From: Misgurnus anguillicaudatus
Taxonomy: Eukaryota > Chordata > Actinopteri > Cypriniformes > Cobitidae
Assembly: GCF_027580225.2 (NCBI RefSeq)
Contig: NC_073354.2
Location: 26,432,001 to 26,496,000 of the forward strand
Direction of reading: 5' to 3'
Length of the DNA: 64,000 nt
Shown: piece after piece, positions 24,701 through 36,700 of the stretch
Layout: the number at the start of each line of letters is the position of its first letter
How positions within the stretch are numbered: position 1 is the first letter of the stretch
The notes under the pieces: generated by a model
Seen by the model: the letters and a program-made list of their open reading frames with translations, nothing else
Databases searched by the model: none
What the model was told of the DNA's origin: nothing
Position numbers and translations under genes: made by a program

Positions 24701-27700
24701 TGCTTGTGTCGTCAATGTAAGCTGTAACGAACCCCTCCGCAGCTGAGTGACAGCTGAGTAACCCCGAGTTACAGCTCTTCTCTGTCCCGACCAGCTGATC
24801 GCATTGGCACAATGATATGATTGACGTGATGTGCAGATGAAAAATCTGATCATGCATTCCTTATTCTCGCTGTCACAGAAAGCGCGTCTCATGAATGCGT
24901 AGCAACGAAAGACGCGCATCCTCTCACGCACTTTTGAAAGAACAAAGCAGCGCGTTGACACGCGTTTAACATGCGCTTTTAGACACGACACGTAAACGTT
25001 TACATCAATAATCAAACGCATATACAACTAAGTAAATAAAAATCTTTCTGCGGGCCGAATTATGTTATATGTTTGACAGAAGACTTGCGCTGAACGCGGA
25101 GACTTCCGCCACTTAATATGTTCGTGCGGAAACGCACGTATTATGTTCCGCACAGGCGCACACAAAATGCATTCGGCCTTTCGGTGCACATGTGCACCGT
25201 GCCGAAAGCCCTGAACCGAAACGGTCCGGTTCGAATACACGTACCGTTACACCCCTAACATATAGAAAATCGGCCAAACATATCGGCCATCGGCTGCCCC
25301 GATTTCAAAAAAATCGGCATCGGCATCGGCCAGAGAAAAAGCATATCGGTCGACCTCTAAGCTTAACGTTAGAACATAGATGAGAGAAAATATATTACAT
25401 GTATTAAATTAAATTAAATATAAATATAAATTTAAACATGTAAAAACATATTTTTATTGAATACTTTATTATTTATTAGTATTATTATAAAAAATATTTT
25501 TAATAATTTTTTTAGGCCTTCTCTGAAGGCGTAGAAGGCCCTGAAGGTTCCCCACTGTCATTTTTACATCCTTATGTTGTTCTAAACCTGTACGAATTTC
25601 TTTTTTCTGATGAACACAAAAGAAGATATTTTGATGGTATGCACACAGCTGTTAACCATTGACTTCCATAGTAATAATAAAAACAACATGATGGAATTCA
25701 ATGGATTGTGTGCTTACCATCATTTGTCAAAATATCTTCTTTTGTGTTAATTAAAATAAAATACAGGTTTGGAACAGCATGAGGGTGGGTGAATGATTAC
25801 AGAATTTTAATTTTTGGGTGAATCCCTTTAACAGACAGTAAATCAGATGGAAGAAATACAGTAGAAAGATTTCAAATTCACCCTTATTATGTTTACATAA
25901 TGCAATCAAAAGATTCATTTATGCTTTCTTGATACATGATTACACGTCATTTTCTTTTATGGACTATGGACCCCCTAAAGTACCTTTGGCCACCCCCTGG
26001 CCACCCCATAAAAAAAATTCTAGTTCCGCCACTGAGGAGTGGCAGCGAATATCAAAGTTACGCCTTCAGTCTTTGCGTATACATATGGACGTTGATATGC
26101 AAATCTTCCCACACAGTGACGTAGATATGTGAGGCCGTGTTTTAATGAGGCGTTTTAGAAAGGCGTGGATGAGCCTTCACTTCATCTCTTTGGGTTTGAG
26201 ACTTTAATCTTGTTGACTTTCTGAATTTTCTATAGCTTTTAACACTCCAAAGATAAAGGAAAACACGAAATCCCATCATATGGCCCCTTTAAATAAATCA
26301 TGATAATTTTCCTCTCTGCTTGTACTTAAATTGCCATCATGTGTAGACTGAAATACTAAAATAGAACAATAATTTATGCAGTCAAGGCTACATGCAAAAT
26401 ATGAGGTTTTTATCCTTTGGTTCATATCGTGGTATCAGTGCACATTCACTAATCCATGCAAACACTATTGCTCCTCTGTCACACATTTTGTGGTGATGTT
26501 TGAAATACTAACTGACCGACTGATTTAAGTTTTTGCTCTAATAGACATCAGATTACATAACAGAGTAATCCATCCATAAGAATCCATCTGTACGACAGGT
26601 CGTGTAAGTACAGTCTGAGACCAGAGAAGGCGTCCCTGGATGCTGCAATAAATGATGTGGGTAGATTTATTGAAGTATCCATTTTGTTTAATGATAGCTT
26701 TGTGGAGAAGATGGAGGACCTCTGTGTCACACAAGGTTGTCTTTGTGAAAGAGATAAATTGCCTTCCTGCGATCAATAAGATGCCATCTTATTCCTCATA
26801 CACAATTCTTGTAAGACGACCTATCAGGGATAATTAGTCATCTTATAATTGTTTCATTTTCTAATCTGTTTAGCATCATTGTTATTGCAGTGCAGTTTAA
26901 TAACAAGACAGAAAGATTATGGCTGTAGGAAGGGGGGTGTAGGGAAAGGGCACATCATACTGTATGTCTGGAGAAGCACTGTGACTATATGTCACTTTTA
27001 CCTCCACTATTGCTCAAAATCAACACATGTTACATATTTTACTCTTTGAAAGAAAATGAATTAGATTTTCCCATTTCCCAGTAGAAAAAAACAAATATGG
27101 AAGTCAATAGGTACCTCAGCTGAATGAACGATAATATCAAGCAAGTGATTCTCACACACAGCTACCCTTTAAGGGACATTTTGTGTCCTCTCCATTAGTC
27201 TTAACATATGTGTTGGAGGGATGACCCCAACCTCCCTTTGTGCCTCGTGTGATGTCCTGTGACGCATGGACGGTTGGGTGGAAAAAGCTCTGATGTTTCT
27301 CTTGATTAGCTGACGTTCATTCGCTAGAGCAGCCTGGTGCTTCTCTTCCCAATGTCACCTCAAGGTCTCCCACCAGCAGAGTCCTGTGATTTATGGTCAG
27401 TCGGGAGCAGTCATTTAGTTCCCGTTATTGATTAAAATATTAAATTATACTTAGTCAGTTAATAGGCCAATGATATAAATAACATGCCATTGTTTAATTA
27501 TTAGGTGCGCCATTTTGTGTGGATTATACATTTATGCAACAATGCTCTGTAGTACGTCTCACTTAAACAAAAACATTAGATTTTGTTACTCAAACCGCAT
27601 GCAGGTGCACAGAAGACTTAATTGACTTGTTAATGTATAGGACCTTTGTGTGCATTTGTGTCTGTCTGTTTGTTTGTATGTATGTAAATATGTGTTAAAA

Positions 27701-30700
27701 GACACTTGTTAAAGATGTATAATACATTTTGGTGTCCCAAGGGTACATATGTGAAGTTCTAGCTCAAAATACCATATAGATAATTTAATATAGCATGTTA
27801 AAACTATATTAAACTCGAAAAGATGGCGGCCACATGCTACAGACAAGATTCAGAGTAACGTTATGTATTATCTTTGGATACTTTAACTTTGGTTACTCGT
27901 ATAAACTACCAAAATGCCCCCGTTAAGGAAAGGCCCGACACTGGAGGAGTTCGAGGAGATAAAGCTCTCTCTCTATTCCCTGTGCAGCGATGTGACTGCG
28001 GTGAGAGCGCAGCAGGAGCAGCTCTTGGGGATACTGGAGGAGATGAAACAACTACGCCTCCTGAACGCGGAAAAAGACCAGCGCATTGAGGTTCTCGAGC
28101 GGCGAGTGGATGAACTGGAGCAATACTCCCGCGTAAATGATGTGGTCATCACCGGCATTAAGATCAGGCCGCGCTCTTATGCGAGTGCGGTGGCCGCGGC
28201 CGGCGGGGAGCTTAGCGACCAGGACACACAGTCGATGGAGCAACAAGTTGTGTCCTACCTCCAGAGCAAGGGGATAGAGACGGACCTGGAATACATCGAG
28301 GCGTGTCACCCACTGCCCACGAAGAACGGGAGACCACCAGCGATCATTATGAGGTTCACAAACCGAAAAAAGAAAATAGCACTTCTGAAACAAGGACGCA
28401 AACTGAAAGGCACAAATGTTTTTATAAATGAACACCTGATAAAGAAAAATGCTGACATTGCGAGGATTGCACGACAACTTAGAAAACAAGGCAAGATTCA
28501 ACAAACCTGGGTAGCAAATTGTAAGATCTTCATCAAACTAAATGGGACACCGGAGGAAGCAAAAGTTTTAGTGGTGAAGAGGATAGAAGATCTTGACAAG
28601 TATTGACATTGATGCAGCATTTGGTATCAAATAGCTTGTGACTCACATTATCAAAATGCTAAACACACCAAGAACACAGACTACGCCAAGTATTGATTTA
28701 AACATGTTACAGAACATCCTACAACATCAGCAAAAAATGGATCTGGGAATATGTGAGTACAAAGAGCACACCAGAACAGAGACAGGTACTGAGATTGATC
28801 CTGACAATAATTTTTTCTCTTCGATTATCAAAAACTGCAATTACTTTACCCAAGAACAATATGAAAACAGTGTAAAATCAAAAGATTACTTGTCAATAAT
28901 ACATTTTAATAGTCGGAGTATGTATACTAATTTTGAGGCTATCAAAGACTACTTGGGACATTTTTCTCATTCATTTAGCATTATTGCAATTTCTGAAACC
29001 TGGCTTAATGAGGATAAAGGTATTGATTTTTGTCTTGATGGCTATGATTTAAGATATACAAATAGAACAAACAAAATAGGAGGTGGGGTTGCTTTGTACC
29101 TACATACATCTGTTAAATTTAATGTTTTACCTGAAATGACCATAGTTGTGGATGGTTTATTTGAATGTATAACAGTGGAAATTCAAAATGATAAAAAGAC
29201 AAATATACTTGTAAGCTGTGTATACCGGGCACCTAGTTCAAGTATAGATAACTTTAATGAGTGGATGGGTAAACTGTTTTCTACTGTGACCCAAAAGAAT
29301 ATATTTATCTGTGGTGACTTTAACATTGATTTATTGAATCCAACCAAACAAAAAAATGTTGATGACTTCACTGACACAATGTATAGCTTGTCTTTGTATC
29401 CAACTATAACAAAACCGAGCAGAATAACGTCACATAGTGCCACAATTATTGACAACATTTTTACAAACATTATGGGAAATCAAATCAGCAGTGGCCTATT
29501 CATATGTGATATCACTGATCACTTACCTGTTTTTACCTTGTATGACTGTAATTTTAAGAAAACAAATGACACTATGACAAAAATCTCTAAGCGAAAAATT
29601 ACAGAGGACACGATTCGTGCCCTAAACAATAGTTTAGAGCTCCAGGATTGGACTACAGTTTACAGAGAACTTAATGTGGACAATGCTTATTGTTATTTTT
29701 TAGATATCTTTATTTCCTTGTATAATAAACACTGCCCTGTGAAAGAACATTTTATAAAGGAAAAACATAAGAAAAGCCTCTGGATTACGAAAGGAATAAT
29801 TAATGCCTGTAAAAAGAAAAATAACCTCTATAAATTGTTTATTAAAGTAAAAACCAAAGAAGCAGAACAAAGATATAAGAAGTACAAAAATAAATTAACT
29901 GACATTATAAGAACAAGTAAGCAGTTATATTATCAAAAAAAACTATGTGAACATAAAAACAATATAAAAGGAACTTGGGATGTGTTAAATAGCTTAATTA
30001 AACAAGGATCCTCAAAGCTGACATATCCTGATCATTTTATTGATGAAAATGGTGAAGATTACAATATGAGGAATGTAGTAAATAAGTTCAACAATTTTTT
30101 TGTAAATGTTGGCCCTAAGTTGGCTGCTGATATTTCAGGAAGCGGGGTCGAAAAATCAACTATTGAACGGAATCCCTTGTCATTTTTCCTCTCAGCTACA
30201 AATGAGCAGGAAGTGACAAATATTGTGTGGAAATGTAAAAGTAAGTCCTCCACTGACTGTCATGATATCAGCATGACATTGATTAAAAAAGTTATATTGA
30301 ATATTGTAAAACCATTAACCTATATTTGTAATTTGTCATTCCAGACTGGCTGTTTCCCACGCAAAATGAAAATTGCTAAAGTAATTCCACTTTTTAAAAA
30401 TGATAATACACATGCTTTTACTAATTATAGACCAATCTCTCTCTTGCCCCAATTCTCAAAAATTTTAGAGAAACTCTTCAATTCTAGAATTGAAGAGTTT
30501 CTCGAGAAACATCATGTAATTAATGATGGTCAGTATGGCTTTAGGACAAAGAGAACTACCTCTATGGCAATAATTGAAGCTATTGAAGAAGTCACTAATG
30601 CATTGGAGCAAAAGAAGTATGCAGTTGGTATTTTTATTGACCTAAAAAAAGCCTTTGATACTATTGATCATTCAATTCTATTAACAAAGATGGAAAGATA

Positions 30701-33700
30701 TGGAATTAGGGGGCTGGCTGGAAATTGGTTAAAAAGTTATTTAACTGGAAGGTCACAGTTTGTTAAAATGGGTCAGTATTTATCAGATACTCTTGGCATT
30801 TCTTGTGGTGTACCCCAGGGGTCAGTATTGGGGCCAAAACTGTTCAATGTGTACATAAATGATATGTTTGACGTATCAAAGGTACTTAAATTAATTTTAT
30901 TTGCAGACGACACAAATATATTTTATAGTAATGATGATTATAATGAGCTCGTAAATACGGTAAACAGGGAACTAAAGATAATAAAAAAGTGGATGGACGC
31001 AAATAAATTATCCCTGAACATAAATAAAACTAAGGTAATGATGTTTGGGAGTTGCAGAAAAATGTATGAACAGAAAATAAGTATTGATGGTACCCAAATT
31101 GATCTAGTGAATGAGAATAAATTTTTAGGAGTAATAATTGATAGTAAATTGTCATGGAAACCCCATGTAAGATATATAAAAACAAAAATCTCTAAAAGCT
31201 TATCAATTATAAATAAAGCAAAACTCTATCTTGATAAAAATGCACTCCGTATTTTATATTGTACCTTGGTATTACCGTATTTTACTTATTGTGTTGAAGT
31301 GTGGGGAAATACTTATCAGAACACAATAAACCCTTTGATTATATTGCAGAAAAGAGCTGTGAGGATCATTCATAAGGTTGGTTTTATAGAACATACTCAC
31401 AATCTGTTTACGCAGTCAAAGTTGTTAAAATTTGATGATCTTGTACAATATAATACAGCAATGGTCTTATACAAAGCATTTAATAAATTATTACCCCCTA
31501 ACTTACAACGTTTTTTTAAAACTCCAGTGCGAACTCATAATTTGAGAGGTTTTGGACATGTTTCCATACCGAGAGCCCAAACCACACGTAAATGTCACTG
31601 TGTGTCTGTATGTGGAGTGAAACTTTGGAACAGACTGGACTTGCTATTAAAGCAATGCAAAACTATTCATCAATTCAAATTCTTATATAAACACTGGATC
31701 TGGTCAAAATATAGAGATGAGGGTCTTTAACTTAGATTGTTGTTGTACTCTGTCTCATAGTGTGAACATGTGCTCAGTGTTTCCTTACCATCGTTGCTAT
31801 ATGGTCCATTACATTGTTGGCATTGTTTACTTCTATTATATTGTGTCATGTGTCTTATAGTGTTAACATGTGCTCAGTACCATTTACCATCATTAGTATA
31901 TTGTCTTTTATCATTGTTGGTATATTGTCTATTATTATCGTTGGATATTATCCGTTAATCATGGTTTGGATTGTATGTTTATTATTTTGTTGGAAACAAT
32001 TGCTGTTATATAAACTAATTTGTTATTGTGGTAACGCCACCGTGATATATATTTTTTTAGTTATTTTTTTCAATCTGAGAGCACAGTAAATATGAAGCCT
32101 AAATATTAATTACAAATGGTGACGTAGGGGTGGGATTAAATAAGTTGTCTTCTTCCCACTCCCTTTCAGGCAGAATATGATTATTATATCTGTATATTTG
32201 AATATTGTATATTTGTTTGATTGTTATTTTTTTTTTCTCTCGTCGTTTTTTTGCACTATATGATTTACCATATTGTCTACTGCCTGGAATAAAAAAATCT
32301 AATCTAAATCTAATCTAAAATTGCCACTTTGTAGGTGTGAGAAAAAATTTAGTGTCCTTTTAATTGCAAATTAGTTGACCTCTGTACTAAATGGCAGTGC
32401 CGTGGTTGGATAGTGCAGATTAAGGGGCAGAATTATCCCCTTATGATGTCACGGGGGGAGCCAAACTTCAATTACCTATTTGCTTGCAGAGAATGGTTTA
32501 CCAAAACTAAGTTACTGGGTTGATCTTTTACACATTTTCTAGGTTGATAGAAGCACTGGGGACCCAATTATAGCACTTAAACATGAAAAAAGTCAGATTT
32601 TCATGATATGTCCCCTTTAAGGAATAGTTAACCAAAAATTTTAAATTATGTCATCATTTACTATGTTGTTACAGCCTGTATAAACTTGTTTGTTCTGATG
32701 AACACAAAGAAAGATCAGAAGCCTCCTTGACTTCCATAGTACTCTTTTTTCCTACTATGGATGTCAATGGGGCTTCTGATCTGTTTGGTTACAAACATTT
32801 CACAAAATATCTTCCTTCATGTTCATCAGAACCAGTGTTGGGGCTAGTTACTCAAAAAAGTAATATATTACGTATTACATATTACTCTCAAAAATAGTAA
32901 TGCCTTACTGTACTTTATTACTCTCTGGAGAAAGTAACTAGTTATATTACTAGTTATATTACTAGTTACATTTTTTTTTCTGGACAAGAATGTTTATTTG
33001 GGCAAGCCACGGCCAAGAAAATGCTGGCTTCCTTACCCGCTACCGGACGTGGGGCACAGTGTTCGGAAAAACATTAAAGAGTGTGCCCTTCACCGTCAAG
33101 TTATTTTCCTTCCGTTGAACATATACAAAATAATGACTGAATCTCCACCCGTCGAAACTAGCTTTCTGTTGCTGGGAACCTTCCTCTGAAAAAGAGCTTG
33201 CCGTTGTTGACGCTTCCATTTTCCCGATCTGTCTTTGAGTGTGCCGCTGCCGCTCTGTGCTGCTGGGTGCCGGGCGTCGACCAATCAGTGATGTTAAATG
33301 ATACCTTGTGCCAAACTTAGACCAATCACTGTTCCATTCACGCCCTCCTCCCCTTCCCTTTTGTTCTCTGTGTTTTGTGCCTTGTGTGATGAAGGTGCTA
33401 CTGGCGACTGTAACTCAAGTAACTAGCTCAGGAAAACTGTAATAATATTACCATTTTCAGACGGGTAATGCCTTACACTACTAGTTACTGAAAAAAGTAA
33501 TATTATTACAGTAACTAGTTACTTTGTAACTAGTTACACCCAACACTGATCAGAACACAAGAGGTTTGTAACAACATGAGGGTGAGTAAATGATGACAGA
33601 ATTTTATTTTTCATTCACATTAATCTCTTTAAATGATTCATTCAATTTACTCAATTTTTAAGGTAAGTGGTTGCAATCAATTTATTTAAGCTACATTTTA

Positions 33701-36700
33701 ACAAAAAATAGTAAAAATAAATAAAATAAAAAACTTGTAATGTAGCTTAAATGATTGATTGCAACCACTTACCTTAAAAAATTGAGTAAATTAAATGAAT
33801 CTTTTTTTTTCAGTAAACTCACAGTTGACTTAATTACAAATCTGAGCTTAAAAACTTTGAGATTTGAAATTTGAGATTGTTTTAATCGCCTTAAAAAGTT
33901 TCTAGTTCTTAGAAACACCAGCGAGTATATATGAAATTCAGTTAAATTTGTCATTTTTGCAAGAATTAAGGATATTAGTTGACATTGCCTGTGAAAACCC
34001 AGCTTAAGTCACTTTTTGTGATTTACTACATAAAACACCATGTAAAAAGCATTATGTGAAAATGCAGCTTTGGTATCTTCAATATTGACTTAGTAAGTCC
34101 ATGTCAAAGAATGAAATAAATGTGAAATCAAACTTTGAAGCTCCTAATCTCATAATCGACTATGAGACTTTATTATTTTTTACTGTATTTATTACAGTAT
34201 TGGAGTTTCAAATCAACCTTCATTGTCCATGTACAAAAATGAGCATTATGTTATTTCTATAGGAGTGACTAAGAATTAAACGCATAGAAATAAAACGTGT
34301 TTACATAATGGCATCGGGCTGTTGTAGTAATGGAGGGGTAAAGTTAGCCAGGCTCAATTATTTCATGGGCACATTGCCCATCTAATTCAATGAGTGTGCA
34401 GTGGGAGGTTGATTATATATGACCCATGTGTTTCAGAGAGGAAAGGGATGTCAGTTATATTTGCGGTGTTGACCCACCTTCTCAGGACATTACTTTAACT
34501 TAGTCATTTTCCTTTTGAGACCTTATTATCTGCCCATTAAAATGCATTGAGCTTCACAGACCTAATGGCTATTTAATATACAGTATCATACAAATGAGAA
34601 GAATGTATTAGGCTGATAGGCATGTTGTATACCTGCATACTGATATAGTAGAGATGTTATAGACTGCATTTATACTGATTGTAATGAAATATATTTTAAG
34701 TTTAAATGTGATTAGATCACTGATAAATTGGTTAACTAAAGGGTTAAAATGTTTTTTGCTGTCTAAATCTGTTGTCTCAGAGCAGTCAACGGTTGTCCAC
34801 TAAAATATGTTTTTTAAAATAACTAATAGTGGCACACATCAAGCAAATTACTACATCGAGCATTACAGTCCAGCCACAGAAAAATCTAGACCGAACTGCC
34901 GGGCTAATCTGTATTATGACCCCACATAGCACTGCAAGTGCCATGCCGATACTAAACTACCCCAGAGACCCTTAAATGTGGCTTTGTGAACCAAGCTGAC
35001 AACTTTATTGACTGATAAGAGAAAGAAAAATGCTGTGTCTTTGAAATGTCTACTTGGAACATCAGATCATTTCATAAGTTGTCCCCAGACAGATATGTAG
35101 GGATGTGCATTATGTCTCAGAAATTGCTAATTAGACATTTATTGCCATAACATGTCATTGATACTCAATCATTCCAAGGCTAATTAGACAGTGATTTGCA
35201 ATTCAATAGGTATACAGTTCATTTCAAAGAGCTTGAATTTGATCTGCAGCTGTGCTATTACTCACAGAAAGGTTAAGTTGAAGAAGTGCTTTTATTGATG
35301 TTGTCAGTGACAGCAAGAGTCTTTGCTGACATGTCTTAGAGTCTGTATTCATTTCAAAATGTAAGTTATTGTCAATTATATAATCACAAAAAAATCACTA
35401 CATTTCTGATAATGAAGATTTTTTTTTCAAACTTTTAAAGTCTGATGTATTTCCAGCACAGCTGTTCAAAGTGCACCTATTATGCCCATTGTTAACTCTT
35501 TCACCGCCAGCATTTTTTTAAAAAAAGTTGCCAGCCAGCGCCAGCGTTTTTCATGATTATCACAAAAGTTTAATGCCTTCCAGAAAATGTTCTTCTTTAA
35601 CTCTTTCACCGCCAGCGTTTTTAAAAAAAATTGCCAGCCAGCGCCAGCGTTTTTCATGATTTTCACCAAAGTTTAATGCCTTCCAGAAAATTTTCTTCTT
35701 TAAATATATAAACATACAATATACCAAATGAAAGAACAGACCCTCTGCTTTCAAACAAAAAAAAAACTGTTTCATCCTACCTTCAGTGATTCTTTTGTAA
35801 TCAGCTTTTGAATATGGGTAGGTTTCTGCAAAAACACCACATTTTGAGCAAAAAGCAGAGATAATTCCTTTTTTGTGACTTTTCATAGAGATCCCATTCA
35901 GAGCGATCTTTAAAACAAACACGGACATGCAGCCGCTTGCCATAGGGCAATACTTCTGGGTTTAAAAAGTTGCGGAAGAGTGGATAACAGGCCACCTGGT
36001 GGATAATAGCGGTATTGCGGAAAGACGGAAATACTCATCATTGGCAGGGAAGCGTTTTCTCTTGATCTCGTCAATGGCGGTGAAAGTGTTAAAAGATGTA
36101 ATATAAGTCTCATGTGTGCCCAGAATGTGTCTGTGAAGTTTCCGCTCAAAATACCTCACAGATCATTTATTATAGCATGTCCAAATTGTCCCAATTTGGG
36201 TGGGAGCAAAAAAAGCGCTGATTTTGTGTGTGTGTGTGTAACTTTAAATGCAAATGAGCTACTCTTTCACACAGTAATTTCAATAAATTACCATGAATTT
36301 ACCAAAATCCAGGAAGTAAACTGTTGCCTACAATCTGTGTGTTTGTTGTAGTCAAAGAAAAGACGTTATGATTGGCTCAAAGCTGTCAGCACGGTATGAC
36401 GTTGTCCATTCGAAATGCCGGTAATCTTTATTTTTTGTCCACATAGCGTTTACCAGTAAATTACTGGTAATCTTACAACATCTCTTACTGGTAAATTGGC
36501 AGCACTGATTTACCGGAAAGGTTCTGTTCACACATGACCTGTTAACTGCAATTTACTAGTAAAGACTGTATGTGTGAAAGGGACTAGTTAGCTTTCATTT
36601 AAAATAGATCTGATTCCTGTGAATACAGTCTGAGACAATAGTATCTCACTACTGAGATATGGTGGACAGCGTACAATTCGCTGAGGGCTGAAACTATGAT

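Larger units (their letters stand above)
22910..25359. mobile_element. Element B: hAT-type transposon with TAGAGGTCGACCGAT ends and perfect 8-bp duplication
   Basis: The ends are TAGAGGTCGACCGAT and ATCGGTCGACCTCTA. The direct repeat AGCTTAAC is identical on both sides (22902-22909 and 25360-25367). Both subterminal regions hold many GGCCGAT / ATCGGCC repeats, as expected for transposase-binding arrays of hAT elements. The interior contains a 111-bp tandem duplication and an 83-bp tandem duplication, and near its right end it is interrupted by element A copy 2. No intact transposase frame is visible. Confidence 0.9.
21957..25557. mobile_element. Element F: hAT-type transposon with CAGTGGCGAACC ends and perfect 8-bp duplication
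   Basis: The ends are CAGTGGCGAACC and GGTTCCCCACTG. The direct repeat TCATTTTT is identical on both sides (21949-21956 and 25558-25565). GGGCCTTC / GAAGGCC blocks lie inside both ends. Without its insert (element B) it is about 1.1 kb, and it has no recognisable transposase. Confidence 0.85.
21914..25831. mobile_element. Element E: TTAA-flanked MITE with AAAGGGATAGTTCAC ends
   Basis: The left end TTAAAGGGATAGTTCAC and the right end GTGAATCCCTTTAA are inverted repeats. The interior carries the ATTCTGTCATCATTT / AACACAAAAGAAGATATTTT blocks of a very common fish palindromic MITE. It is split at 21956/25558 by element F. Confidence 0.75.
20891..26034. mobile_element. Element C: hAT-type transposon with CAGTGGCGGA ends, filled by later insertions
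   Basis: The ends are CAGTGGCGGAGCC and TTCCGCCACTG. The flanking 8-mers are AGGGGTGG (20883-20890) and AGGAGTGG (26035-26042), one mismatch. GTGGCCA-rich subterminal blocks occur at both ends. Joining the flanks restores a continuous host sequence. Elements E, F, B and A copy 2 all lie inside. Confidence 0.75.
19657..26293. mobile_element. Outermost repeat of the transposon nest
   Basis: The left edge AAAGGGGATATATGATG and the right edge CATCATATGGCCCCTTT are inverted relatives, so everything between may be one old element filled by later insertions. The two flank interiors are not obviously from the same family, so this outer layer is tentative. The layers inside it are better supported. 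Confidence 0.4.
27804..32315 (+). mobile_element. Full-length L2/CR1-group LINE with both reading frames open
   Basis: About 4.5 kb: a short 5' leader (GATGGCGGCC near 27823), ORF1 (27914-28606), ORF2 (28656-31730), then a 3' UTR ending in short (AATCT)n-like repeats, the tail style of the L2/CR1 group. It split an older repeat, whose halves resume as GCATGTTAAAA on the left (27793-27803) and AAAATTGCCACTTTGTAGG on the right (from 32317). The shared TAAAA suggests a short target duplication. No stop or frameshift interrupts either frame, so this is a young copy. Confidence 0.88.

Noticed and set aside
28638..28655. Earlier start for LINE ORF2
   Set aside because: The codon there is GTG; the first ATG of the frame is at 28656. 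The true start could also be by reinitiation further in, but no evidence separates these.
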